Part shown: piece after piece, positions 43,362-50,877 of the stretch
Layout of the letters: every line of letters begins with the position of its first letter
How positions within the stretch are numbered: the stretch's first letter is position 1
From: Syntrophaceae bacterium
GTDB taxonomy: Bacteria > Desulfobacterota > Syntrophia > Syntrophales > PHBD01
Assembly (NCBI GenBank): GCA_013177825.1
Contig: JABLXX010000010.1
Span: 62,001 to 126,000 of the forward strand
Length of the DNA: 64,000 nucleotides
Direction: 5' to 3'
Position numbers and translations under genes: made by a program
The notes under the pieces: model-generated
The model's database searches: none
Told to the model about the DNA's origin: nothing
What the model saw: only the letters and a program-made list of their open reading frames with translations

Positions 43362-44126
43362 TTACAATGAGAGGAGCATGTCGTCCCGGGCGGCGAGGGT
43401 CTCCGCGAAGATGCGACGGGCCGCGGCTTCCGACTCATCCCGTTCCCGGAAGGTCGGATATGTCCAGGCTTCGAAGTGGACCAGAACCAGCCTGCGGGCT
43501 CCTGCCTCCAGTGCGATCCGGGCCGCCGTTTCCGGATTCAGGTGGGGCCAGTCCTCGTTTCCCTGCCCGCTCCGGTAGGCGCATTCGGCGATGAGGAGGT
43601 CGGCGCCGCGGGCCAGAGACAGGGCGTTTTCGCAGTAACCGGTATCGGGGCAATAGGCCACGGTCAACCCCTCCGCCTCGATGCGGAACCCCAGCGTAAT
43701 TCCGGTGTGTCGCAGAGGAAGAGCCAGAAGCGGAAAGGGAATCCGGCCCAGATCGTCCGGCAGTTCCAGGACATCCACCGGATAGGATAAGTCCGCCAGG
43801 GGGATGGTGAATGGTGCATTCACGAGGACGTTCAGCGTTTGCCTGGATCCATCAGGGCCTGCAATGATCAGGCCCTTGGGGAAACGGAACTTGGCGAGGG
43901 TATGAAGGCCCGCCACGTGATCCAGGTGGAAGTGGCTGAGGAGAAGGACCGTTGAATTTTCCGGTTCCGCGGCCAGGTAGCGGTCGGCCTTCGCGATGCC
44001 GTATCCTGCGTCGAGCAGGATCTCCCAGTGGTCCGTGCGGATCAGGGTGCAGATCGTGTTGCCCGTTTCCGTGTCATACCAGCCGTTCGTTCCCAGGAAA
44101 TGAATGTCCATAGGGTTTCCGGTCAC
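43362..44126 (-). CDS. MBL-fold metallo-hydrolase (RNase Z-like fold)
   Basis: A 254-residue metallo-beta-lactamase-fold protein. SHFHLDH at residues 64-70 is the zinc-binding motif; further metal ligands are probably His in LPLRHTG, Asp in YCPDTGYCE and His in LVLVHFE. The start is GTG at 44126, overlapping the stop of the upstream small gene as GTGA; ATG 44111 is an alternative. It resembles small RNase-Z-like or phosphodiesterase-like hydrolases, but the RNase Z exosite is not evident, so a precise substrate cannot be given. Confidence 0.86.
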   Translation of the reverse strand: MTGNPMDIHFLGTNGWYDTETGNTICTLIRTDHWEILLDAGYGIAKADRYLAAEPENSTVLLLSHFHLDHVAGLHTLAKFRFPKGLIIAGPDGSRQTLNVLVNAPFTIPLADLSYPVDVLELPDDLGRIPFPLLALPLRHTGITLGFRIEAEGLTVAYCPDTGYCENALSLARGADLLIAECAYRSGQGNEDWPHLNPETAARIALEAGARRLVLVHFEAWTYPTFRERDESEAAARRIFAETLAARDDMLLSL

Positions 44127-44425
44127 GAATCTCCGAGGATCGCTTTTCGGGCCTCCTGGAGCACTTCGAAGCGGAAGGCCGGGTAACCGGGGATCGTCTG
44201 GTTCAGGTATTTGTGCAGGTACTGCGTGTCGAAGAGGATCATCCTTTCATATTCGGCGACTTTCCCGATCGGTTCAAGCTGGCGGTGGACCGCTTCGTGA
44301 TAGAAGGCTTCGATGCGAACGGCGTAGTCGTCCACCAGCTTCCGGAGCGAAGCCTCGTCCAGGTCCTTCAGCCTGCCGCGGGCCTTCAGATCCTCCACCC
44401 AGTGTTCCGCTGTTTCCTTGAACAT
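44123..44425 (-). CDS. Conserved-looking hypothetical protein, 100 residues
   Basis: Soluble, mainly helical small protein (MFKETAEHWVEDLKARGRLKDLDE at the start), with no signal peptide, membrane segment or cysteines. I do not recognise the family. The start at 44425 has a GAGGAAG ribosome site; a longer reading begins at 44467 but lacks one. It sits between a small cysteine-rich gene and the MBL hydrolase, with a GTGA overlap to the latter, so the three are likely one operon. Confidence 0.68.
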   Translation of the reverse strand: MFKETAEHWVEDLKARGRLKDLDEASLRKLVDDYAVRIEAFYHEAVHRQLEPIGKVAEYERMILFDTQYLHKYLNQTIPGYPAFRFEVLQEARKAILGDS

Positions 44426-44456
44426 GTTTCTTCCTCTGATCTCGGGGACGGGTCGG

Positions 44457-44666
44457 TCAATCCGCATCGGCGGAGCGCTGCGTTCCCTTCTTCCGATCGG
44501 CTCCGCCGGCGGTCTCCAGGAAGGGAAGCGGCATCTGCCTCCACAGCAGAAGGCAGCGCCGGCAGCGCGGCCTTTTCAAGGCACGGGCCTGACAGGCCTC
44601 GACGGCGATGAAGTACCCGTGACTTTCGCACCAGCGGCTGGTTTCAGAGGTTTGCAGTCGTTCCAT
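44457..44666 (-). CDS. Possible small cysteine-rich protein, 69 residues
   Basis: Supported by a GGAG ribosome site 5 bases before ATG 44666 and by position 31 bases upstream of the next gene on the same strand. The sequence has CESHGYF, EACQARAL and CRRC, giving Cys at about 13, 25, 35 and 38 with His16, which is compatible with a small zinc-binding protein. The family is unknown to me. The tail is charged and polar. It could be a spurious frame; the spaced cysteines and context are the only evidence. Confidence 0.45.
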   Translation of the reverse strand: MERLQTSETSRWCESHGYFIAVEACQARALKRPRCRRCLLLWRQMPLPFLETAGGADRKKGTQRSADAD

Positions 44667-44754
44667 GCATGCTCCGCTTCGTCATCCCGGCCCGATCGAG
44701 GTTCATTCCTTTATCGGAGACTTTTTTGAGCAACCTATCAGGTAATCACCTTTC

Positions 44755-44878
44755 CAGGTTGTTCAAAAGGGGTTGGATGCGAGGCGCCCGAAATCCTGAA
44801 CCGCGAGTCCTACTCCGAGGTACGTCGAGCGGCGAAGGATGAGGGGAACGAAGCAGACGGTCCCTTTTCAACAACCTG
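44755..44878 (-). repeat. Inverted-repeat element (MITE-like), copy 1
   Basis: About 124 bases bounded by near-perfect terminal inverted repeats (AGGTTGTTCAAAAGGG at the left, the complement of GGTTGTTGAAAAGGG at the right). Its reverse complement aligns through most of its length with the element at 62441-62566, sharing TCTGCTKCGTTCCCC, ATTCGCC/CTTCGCC, TCGACGTACC and GCATCCAACCCCTTTTGA. A fragment resembling one end (TTTTGAGCAACCT) lies at 44726-44738. No coding capacity; probably a non-autonomous mobile or regulatory repeat. Confidence 0.75.
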
Positions 44879-44882
44879 TCAG

Positions 44883-44923
44883 AAAAAAAGCCCCGCTCGG
44901 TTCGTTATCTGTTCCAGGCGGGG
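44883..44923 (-). terminator. Probable intrinsic terminator of the desulforedoxin-like gene
   Basis: On the minus strand a stem of CCCCGC/GCGGGG with a loop of about 21 bases is followed by seven T. It lies about 40 bases after the stop of the gene at 44961. The long loop makes it moderate in strength. Confidence 0.65.
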
Positions 44924-44960
44924 ACTTTCTTTGTGTGATCGCTTCCGCAGTAATGAATGA

Positions 44961-45296
44961 TTACTTCTTGCTTTTGGCGACTGCTTTTTTTGCCGGTGCC
45001 TTTGGCGCCGCTGCCGCTTTTTTTGCGGCGGGTTTTTTTGCGGCAGGCTTGGCAGCGGGCTTGGCGGCGGCCTTCTTGGCTACGGCCTTCTTCGCGGCGG
45101 GTGCAGCTTTGGCAGCGGCGGCCTTGGCGGCGGGCTTCGGCGCCGCTTTTTTCGCGACGACGGCCTTTGCCTTGTTCATGGGTTTCCCCTGGCAGCACAG
45201 AATCTCTCCCACGCCGGTTCTGCCAAACTCATCCACCACAACGACCAAGCCGCAAACTTCGCAACGGAATTTATCTCCCTTTTTTGCCTTTGCCAT
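44961..45296 (-). CDS. Desulforedoxin-like domain fused to a histone H1-like Lys/Ala-rich tail
   Basis: A 111-residue protein in two parts. Residues 7-41 resemble desulforedoxin / the N-terminal desulfoferrodoxin domain: FRCEVCGLVVVVDEFG then EILCCQGKPM, with Cys12, Cys15, Cys34 and Cys35 in the C-x2-C ... C-C pattern that binds Fe(Cys)4 (or Zn). Residues 42-111 are almost only Lys, Ala and Pro with AAKK-type repeats, as in bacterial histone H1-like DNA-binding proteins. This suggests a nucleoid- or nucleic-acid-bound metal protein. It has an AAGGAGG ribosome site, its own promoter at 45364-45391 and a terminator, so it is probably monocistronic. Confidence 0.83.
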   Translation of the reverse strand: MAKAKKGDKFRCEVCGLVVVVDEFGRTGVGEILCCQGKPMNKAKAVVAKKAAPKPAAKAAAAKAAPAAKKAVAKKAAAKPAAKPAAKKPAAKKAAAAPKAPAKKAVAKSKK

Positions 45297-45363
45297 GCTT
45301 TATCCCTCCTTCATGGATATGCAGTTGCTTGTCCTGACAGGGTATCCGCGATCACTGGTATTT

Positions 45364-45391
45364 TCTATACGGAAAACGGTGAGTTTTTCAA
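45364..45391 (-). promoter_or_regulatory. Predicted sigma-70 promoter of the desulforedoxin-like gene
   Basis: On the minus strand TTGAAA (45391-45386) and TATAGA (45369-45364) are separated by 16 bases, about 70 bases before the start codon. The -35 hexamer overlaps the end of the upstream hydrolase gene. Confidence 0.55.
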
Positions 45392-46266
45392 GATGTTTTC
45401 GACTCCAGACACTGATGAATCATCGCTCTGATTTCAGCGGGCCTCTCCATGGGAACCAGATGTCCGGCTCCTTCGACGAGGCGATAGGAGCCGCGGGGGA
45501 AGCGGCCGGCGGCTTTTTTCAAATCGATGAAGGTGCGATTGTCGCTCTTCTCACCCTCGATCACGAGAACGGGACAGGACACCTTTTCCAGGAACGGCCA
45601 GGGATTCAGGCGATTTCCTCCCATGAACAGCGCCGCCTCCCGCCGGGGAGAACAGGCCAGCTGAAGGCCGCCCGCGTCGCTTTCCAGAAAGCCGTACCGT
45701 ATGTAAAGGTCCAGCATTTCCTCGTCCCAGGCCTCGAAGATTTTTCTGGAACGAAGATATTCCTTTGCCTCCGCCGCGTCGTGCCAGCCGTTCCTGCGCT
45801 TGATGGATTTGGAGGCCAGCGGGTGGTCTTCCACCCGCATGTTCATCCTGTAAATCTCGTCGGGAAGGAAGATCGGCTCGATCAGGACCAGCCCCCGGGG
45901 GGCGATTTCGAACATGGCGGCGGCGATGGTTATGATGGTGGCGCCCATGGAGTGGCCGATCAGGTACGGCCTGTCCAGGCCAAGCTGCCTTGAGAAGGCT
46001 GCCAGGTCCTCCGCCAGGGTTTCCCAGGGGAGCCCCCCTTCGTCGGGATCCGCCGGGCGATGGTCACAGAAATAAGGTGCCAGAACGCGGCAGGCCGGAG
46101 TCAGTTCCCGGGCGATGGGGTGCCACAGCCAGGGAAGGAAGCCTGTGGCGTGGAGCATGATCACGTCGGGCCCATTTCCTTCGTAGAAGAGATAATCAAG
46201 CCCAGCACCCCCGACGGTTTCCCTGCGGACCTCCGGGAAGGGGCCGCGGACTTCTCTTCCTGTCAT
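45388..46266 (-). CDS. Alpha/beta-hydrolase fold protein
   Basis: A 292-residue hydrolase. VIMLHATGF is the oxyanion-hole region, GHSMGA holds the nucleophile Ser106, and GAGHLVPMERP near the C-terminus contains the catalytic His; the acid is probably in VIEGEKSDNRT. There is no signal peptide, so it is cytoplasmic. The start overlaps the nitroreductase gene stop as ATGA, so the two are likely co-expressed. The substrate cannot be inferred; lipase, esterase and ring-cleavage-type hydrolases share this pattern. Confidence 0.87.
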   Translation of the reverse strand: MTGREVRGPFPEVRRETVGGAGLDYLFYEGNGPDVIMLHATGFLPWLWHPIARELTPACRVLAPYFCDHRPADPDEGGLPWETLAEDLAAFSRQLGLDRPYLIGHSMGATIITIAAAMFEIAPRGLVLIEPIFLPDEIYRMNMRVEDHPLASKSIKRRNGWHDAAEAKEYLRSRKIFEAWDEEMLDLYIRYGFLESDAGGLQLACSPRREAALFMGGNRLNPWPFLEKVSCPVLVIEGEKSDNRTFIDLKKAAGRFPRGSYRLVEGAGHLVPMERPAEIRAMIHQCLESKTS

Positions 46267-46934
46267 GACGCGCTTACCCAGGTGACGATTTCCCCCAGCT
46301 CCGCCCGTTCCCGGGGGAACCGGTTCAGTGGCGAATCATCGTCGGGCCAGCCGAGGGCCGCGCCCATGACGATCCGCTGCTCCTCCCGCACGGGGAGGAG
46401 TTTGCGGATCAGGTCCGGATAGCCGACAGAACAGGCCAGGATGCAGCTTCCCAGGCCCCGGTCCCTGGCCAGGAGGCAGATCGTCTGGAGAAGCAGGCCA
46501 CAGTCCAGCATGGCGTATCCCTCCGGCAGGCTGCGGTCGGTGCACAGGATCAGAAGAGCCGGGGCGTCGAAGAGGGAGAACATGCGCAGGGCATAATCGA
46601 GCCGCGCCTGCTTGTCCTCCCTCGGGATGGACTGGGCCTCCAGGACGCTCCGGCCGGTGCCCGTATAGCGACTCTTCAGAGTCTCCGGCCACTCTTGGGG
46701 CATCGGTGCCTCCGAGGCCATGGGAACGCCCTTGAGAAGGCTCTCCCGGTTCCCGGACCGGAAGGCCTCGAGAGCCTCGCCGGTGACGACAAAGATCTCC
46801 CAGGGCTGGGTGTTTCCCCAGGATGGGGCGTAGCGGGCATCCTGCAGGATTTCCTCGATCAGCTCCCGGGGGACCGCTTCCCTGCGAAACTGGCGGATAC
46901 TCCGTCTTTCCCGGACGGCGGTGCGAAGTTCCAT
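46263..46934 (-). CDS. Nitroreductase-family flavoprotein
   Basis: A 223-residue FMN-dependent oxidoreductase. The start VRERRSIRQFRREAVPRELIEEILQDARYAPSWGNTQPWEI is the signature of the family (RRSIRxF, then PSxxNxQPW). The C-terminal block GAALGWPDDDSPLNRFPRERAEL is also conserved. Members reduce nitro groups, quinones or enones with NAD(P)H, often as dimers. It begins 18 bases after the HtrA stop and overlaps the hydrolase by ATGA. Confidence 0.9.
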   Translation of the reverse strand: MELRTAVRERRSIRQFRREAVPRELIEEILQDARYAPSWGNTQPWEIFVVTGEALEAFRSGNRESLLKGVPMASEAPMPQEWPETLKSRYTGTGRSVLEAQSIPREDKQARLDYALRMFSLFDAPALLILCTDRSLPEGYAMLDCGLLLQTICLLARDRGLGSCILACSVGYPDLIRKLLPVREEQRIVMGAALGWPDDDSPLNRFPRERAELGEIVTWVSAS

Positions 46935-46951
46935 TGCGGCGCTATCTCCTC

Positions 46952-48376
46952 CTATTTTGCTTTCTGATTTTTCAGGGTGATGAAGAAGTTGCTTTCTCCA
47001 CGGCGAAAGAGGAACAGCAGCGAGTCTTCCTCCTTCACGCCCGCAGTTGCCTGCAGATAATCCTTCATCGACCGGATCTCCGTCCGGTTCACCCGGAGAA
47101 TAATGTCCTGCGGCTGAATTCCCGCTTCCTCGGCAGGGCTCCCCTCCGCCACCCGGGTCACCACGACGCCGGTCTTATCGGCCATTCCAAAGTGGCGCGC
47201 CATTTCCGGGGTGATCTCCTGGACGGTCATTCCGAACCGCTCGGTGCCCTTGCCGATGCGGGCGATTTCCCGGGCATCCTTGCGCTCACCGACCGTCGCT
47301 TCGACGGTTCTTTCCCGGCCGTCCCGGATGATCTTGAGGGCCACCCTCCGGCCCACCTGGAGGGTTGCCACGAGACGCAGGAGATCATGGGTGTTGCGGA
47401 CGGCCTTTCCGCCGACCTCGACGATCAAATCGCCCGTCTTGATGCCCGCCCGGTCCGCCGGCTCGCCCGGGAAGACGTCTCCCACCAGGGCCCCCTGCTT
47501 CCCGGTGATTTTCAGGCTGGCGGCCATCTCATCCGTCAGGTCCTGAACGGAGACGCCGAGCCAGCCGCGGGTGACCTTGCCCTTCGTCTTCAGGTCGTTG
47601 TAGATTTCCTTCGCCATGTTGACGGGGACGGCAAAGCCGATTCCCTGCCCCTGGGCGACAATGGCCGTATTGATCCCCACGACTTCGCCCTTCAGGTTGA
47701 ACAGCGGGCCGCCGGAGTTGCCCGGATTGATGGAGGCGTCCGTCTGGATGAATTCGTCGTAGGGACCCGCTCCGATGGAGCGCGCCTTGGCACTGACAAT
47801 CCCCGCCGTCACGGTCTGTTCGAGTCCGAAGGGATTTCCGATGGCGAGGACCCAGTCACCGACCCTGAGCTTGTCGGAATCACCCAGGAGGGCCGTCGGC
47901 AGGTCACCATTCGGCTTGATCTTGATGAGGGCGATGTCCGTGTTGGCGTCCCGGCCAACGATCTCCGCCGGGTATTCCTTCCCGCCGGCCAGTTTTACCA
48001 GGATCTTGTCCGCTCCGGCGATTACGTGGTTGTTGGTGAAGATGTAGCCGTCCCGGGAGATGATGAATCCCGAGCCGAGTCCCCGCTGGCGGTATTCCCG
48101 GTTCGGCTGGTCGCCGAAGAAACGCCGGTAGAAGTCATTGCCGAAGGGGTTCTGGGGCATGGCGCCGAACGGGCCGGTGCCGCCGCTTTTCACGGTTTTC
48201 GTTGTGCTGATGTTGACCACGGCCGGGCTGAGCCGTTCCGCCAGATCGGCGAAACCGCCGGACACAGCCCCGGCCGGCGCAGAAGCCGCGTCGACCGTTG
48301 CGGCAGGAATGCCGGGGGCGAAGAGAATCGCTCCGGCCAGGAACAGGCAGCACAGGAAATTTCTTTTGGTACGCAT
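46952..48376 (-). CDS. degP: Do/HtrA-family periplasmic serine endopeptidase
   Basis: A 474-residue protein with a signal peptide (MRTKRNFLCCLFLAGAILFA, cleavage probably near residue 30). The protease domain has the full triad: His117 in TNNHVIAG, Asp147 in TDIALIK and Ser221 in GNSGGPL. Two PDZ domains follow (starting about residues 275 and 385; GWLGVSVQDLTDEM and FGMTVQEITPEMARHFG). It degrades or refolds misfolded envelope proteins. A GGGAGG ribosome site precedes the ATG by 6 bases. Whether it is DegP- or DegQ-like cannot be told. Confidence 0.94.
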   Translation of the reverse strand: MRTKRNFLCCLFLAGAILFAPGIPAATVDAASAPAGAVSGGFADLAERLSPAVVNISTTKTVKSGGTGPFGAMPQNPFGNDFYRRFFGDQPNREYRQRGLGSGFIISRDGYIFTNNHVIAGADKILVKLAGGKEYPAEIVGRDANTDIALIKIKPNGDLPTALLGDSDKLRVGDWVLAIGNPFGLEQTVTAGIVSAKARSIGAGPYDEFIQTDASINPGNSGGPLFNLKGEVVGINTAIVAQGQGIGFAVPVNMAKEIYNDLKTKGKVTRGWLGVSVQDLTDEMAASLKITGKQGALVGDVFPGEPADRAGIKTGDLIVEVGGKAVRNTHDLLRLVATLQVGRRVALKIIRDGRERTVEATVGERKDAREIARIGKGTERFGMTVQEITPEMARHFGMADKTGVVVTRVAEGSPAEEAGIQPQDIILRVNRTEIRSMKDYLQATAGVKEEDSLLFLFRRGESNFFITLKNQKAK

Positions 48377-48463
48377 GTCAAGCCTCCCTGGGGTTTTGAT
48401 TTTCTTCCGCGGCCGGTGCGGCCGCGACGGCTTCCATCCATATCATATTCCGTTCCGGATCCC

Positions 48464-48515
48464 AAAAAAAACAGCCCCCGCGGGGGATCGAGCCGATCCA
48501 TTCCCCGCGGAGGCT
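48464..48515 (-). terminator. Strong intrinsic terminator after the selenoprotein gene
   Basis: On the minus strand a 13-bp stem (AGCCTCCGCGGGG with CCCCGCGGGGGCT, one G-T pair) and a 17-base loop precede eight T. It lies about 115 bases after the stop of the UGA-containing gene and before the HtrA gene, separating the two transcripts. Confidence 0.82.
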
Positions 48516-48630
48516 TTGTTCCGGATTGCCGATTATCCCGCTGTCTGCGGGAAGATCATACTTATGCGGTTCCCTTCTTCGGTCCTGCCAGTATCCGTCT
48601 CCGGACCCGCCTCCGGCGGATCTACACGCC

Positions 48631-48840
48631 TCAAGAGCCCCCGTAACCGACGCTGATCTTTTCCCCGTCCACGATCACCGGAACCTTGCGGGTTCCTCCG
48701 GTCAGCGCCAGCATTTCACGGAGCGCCTGAGGATCGGATCTCACGTCCATGTAGACCGCCCGGTTTCCGAAGGCCTCCCTGGCCCGGTCCGTGTACGGTC
48801 AACCCGCCTTGCCGAAGATGCGCACGGGCTGTCCGGCCAT
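48631..48840 (-). CDS. UGA-containing selenoprotein: glutaredoxin-like Sec-Pro-Tyr-Thr protein (UXX-star type)
   Basis: Reading from ATG 48840 gives 69 residues if the in-frame TGA at 48801-48799 is read as selenocysteine. Sec14 sits in GKAG-Sec-PYTDRA, the exact place of the redox-active Cys in glutaredoxin-like folds, and the frame continues with VYMDVRSDPQAL, KVPVIVDGEK and GYGGS, a thioredoxin-fold pattern with the cis-Pro (VPVIV). It fits what I recall as the UXX-star (seleno)protein family. A purine-rich GGAGGAAGGAG ribosome site lies 7 bases before the ATG, and a bSECIS-like hairpin follows the UGA. It starts 19 bases after the cyclic-nucleotide-binding gene, so the two are probably one operon. 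If the cell lacks SelB it would be a broken gene instead. Confidence 0.82.
48767..48787 (-). promoter_or_regulatory. Candidate bacterial SECIS hairpin
   Basis: Starting 14 bases after the U of the UGA codon, CCG-GGCC pairs with GGCC-UU-CGG (two-base UU bulge), enclosing the five-base loop AGGGA. The apical loop begins 21 bases downstream, with G at the second loop position, which agrees with the published bacterial SECIS rules as I remember them. Folding has not been computed. Confidence 0.5.
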
Positions 48841-48859
48841 CGTTCCGCTCCTTCCTCCG

Positions 48860-49345
48860 TCAGTACTCGGAAAGGTGGGAAAGCCCCCGCTCGCCCACGA
48901 GGATGATCCGCGTGTGATTGAGCCGCGATGCCAGGACCTTGCCGATGGATTTCATGACTTTGAAGCCCATCGTACAGTCCTCTTCCATCAACTCCCGGAG
49001 CTTCGGCGCGTCGATGGCGATAAAGTCCGATTCGTCGATGCATAGGGCTCCCAGGGTATAGATGAACGGGTTCACCACGGCAGACCAGCCCATGGACTCT
49101 CCCTTGGTGATGATGTCCAGCGTTACCTGGAGCGGCGGCTTGTGGGGCCCCACGTAGCTGTCCAGGACCAGGATGATCTTGCCCTTGGTTACGAGAAAGA
49201 GGTGTGCCGCGGGATCGCCTTTCTTGTACATCTGGGCTCCCGCCGGGTAGGCCTGTTCTTCTGCGATCGTTGTAAGTTTTTCCAGTTCCGCATCGGTGAA
49301 CTCTGAGAAGAAATCAAACTGTTTCAACTGGCCGGCTGAAATCAT
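48860..49345 (-). CDS. Cyclic nucleotide-binding-domain protein without DNA-binding domain
   Basis: A 161-residue protein containing a single cNMP-binding-like domain: FDFFSEFTDAELEKLTTIAEEQAYPAGAQMYKKGDPAAHLFLVTKGKI, then the phosphate-cassette region (ITKGESMGWSAVV), in which the usual FGE-x-AL and R-x-A residues are replaced. Binding of cAMP is therefore uncertain. There is no helix-turn-helix at the C-terminus. The start at 49345 has an AAAGGAGG ribosome site 8 bases upstream. Likely senses a ligand and modulates a partner; it is directly followed by the selenoprotein gene. Confidence 0.82.
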   Translation of the reverse strand: MISAGQLKQFDFFSEFTDAELEKLTTIAEEQAYPAGAQMYKKGDPAAHLFLVTKGKIILVLDSYVGPHKPPLQVTLDIITKGESMGWSAVVNPFIYTLGALCIDESDFIAIDAPKLRELMEEDCTMGFKVMKSIGKVLASRLNHTRIILVGERGLSHLSEY

Positions 49346-49527
49346 CGCATGGTCCTCCTTTCGCTGGATTCGATTCAATCATAGCAATGTTTTTTTTCGA
49401 AAGCCATCCCTTTCATGGGACCGTCCCGTCCGTCCGCCGGTATTGTCGTTTCATGGTCGATGTGTTAAAAGCGGTCACTGTCCCCGGGGATGCACCCGCG
49501 GCCGGTCGAGCCCCCACGGAGCAGCCC

Positions 49528-50877
49528 ATGTCCCCGATGAATCTCTGGATGGTCTGGATCGTCCTTCTGACGTCCGTTTCCGCCCCCACCGACCCGATTC
49601 AGGACATCCGGCGTCTGAAACAGGATCACGGCGTCTATCTGGAAGCCGTTTCCGCAGATGCCGCCCTCCTCTTGGCGGAGGAGCAGCATCTTCAGGATCG
49701 GCAATACAATGCCCGCTTCTTTTCGCCGTGGCACCGCACGAGCCCCCGTTATGCGCGGGAAGATGTGGAGGAGGAATTCCACGAGGGATTCGGGAAAACC
49801 GGGTTCGGGGAGAACAGACGGCCCCACGACCCGGCCTGGATTCGCCGGGTATGCGCCAATGCACAACTGGAGGCCTATCCCAATTCGGGCCGGCGGGCCA
49901 TCACCCTTGTCAATGCCAACATGCGGACCGTTCCCACGCAGAAACCCCATTTCCGCTCCTGTGGTCCCGATGCCTGCGACTATCCGTTCGACCGGTTCCA
50001 GCAGACCCTGGTCGCCGCCAATACGCCCCTGTGGGTATCCCATATGAGCGCCGACGGCGCCTGGCTCCTGGCGGAGACGGGATTCACCTACGGCTGGATT
50101 CCCGCCCGGGAGGCCGCCTGGGTGGACGACGCGTTCGTGCAGCGGTGGGAATCGGGGCGCTACGCGGCCGTGCTGCAAGACGAGACCCCTTTCTATTCCG
50201 TCAACGGCCGCTTCCTCTTCAATACGTCCCTGGGCATGATGTTCCCGGAGGAGGGACCGGTCGGCGGTCCGCATCTCGTCCTGGCGGCCGTCGCAGACGA
50301 GGAGGGTCGGGCCGTGATCCGGCAGGTTGTGCTTCCGGAGGAGGCGGCCGCGGCCAAGCCCCTGCCTCTGACCCGGAGGAACCTGGCCCGGGTGGCCAAC
50401 GTTCTGGTGGGACAGCCCTACGGATGGGGCGGGATGTACGAAAACCGGGACTGCTCCGCCATGATCCGGGACCTCTTCGCCCCTTTCGGGATCTGGCTCC
50501 CCCGAAACTCGAAGGACCAGGCCCGGGAGGGGGGACGCTGGGTCGACCTGTCCATGCTCAAGCCGGTCGAGAAGGAGCGGGTGATCCGGCGGGACGGCAT
50601 ACCCTATCTGACACTTCTGTACACGAAAGGACACATCATGCTCTATATGGGGGTACACGAAGACGACGTGCTGGTCTTTCACAACTTCTGGAGCGTCCGT
50701 ACGAAGGGAAAAGCTGGATTGCAGAGAAAGCGGATCGTCGGCCGGGCGGCCGTCACCACGCTCAGGCCCGGTGGAAATCGCTATGGCAAAGGGAAATACG
50801 GATACCTGAGGGGGCTCCTCGGCATGACATTCCTGACGGATCCGGCATCGATCCCGAAGGCGCAGGAGGAACGATGA
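49528..50877 (+). CDS. SH3-domain NlpC/P60 cell-wall hydrolase
   Basis: About 449 residues from ATG 49528, which has a GGAG site 6 bases upstream and starts a hydrophobic signal (MNLWMVWIVLLTSVSA). The N-terminal half (to about 280) contains the SH3b1-type segments found in multi-domain NlpC/P60 proteins (NTPLWVSHMSADGAWLLAETGFTYGWIP). The catalytic domain has Cys309 in YGWGGMYENRDCS, with His369 in TKGHIMLYMG. It should cut peptide bonds in peptidoglycan (gamma-D-Glu-diamino acid type). A longer start at 49387 is less likely. It ends in ATGA with truA. Confidence 0.86.
   Translation: MSPMNLWMVWIVLLTSVSAPTDPIQDIRRLKQDHGVYLEAVSADAALLLAEEQHLQDRQYNARFFSPWHRTSPRYAREDVEEEFHEGFGKTGFGENRRPHDPAWIRRVCANAQLEAYPNSGRRAITLVNANMRTVPTQKPHFRSCGPDACDYPFDRFQQTLVAANTPLWVSHMSADGAWLLAETGFTYGWIPAREAAWVDDAFVQRWESGRYAAVLQDETPFYSVNGRFLFNTSLGMMFPEEGPVGGPHLVLAAVADEEGRAVIRQVVLPEEAAAAKPLPLTRRNLARVANVLVGQPYGWGGMYENRDCSAMIRDLFAPFGIWLPRNSKDQAREGGRWVDLSMLKPVEKERVIRRDGIPYLTLLYTKGHIMLYMGVHEDDVLVFHNFWSVRTKGKAGLQRKRIVGRAAVTTLRPGGNRYGKGKYGYLRGLLGMTFLTDPASIPKAQEER

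Noticed and set aside
48799-48801. TGA in the glutaredoxin-like gene as a nonsense mutation
   Set aside because: It falls exactly at the redox residue, the frame continues intact to a proper C-terminus and a SECIS-like hairpin follows; a pseudogene remains possible only if Sec machinery is absent.
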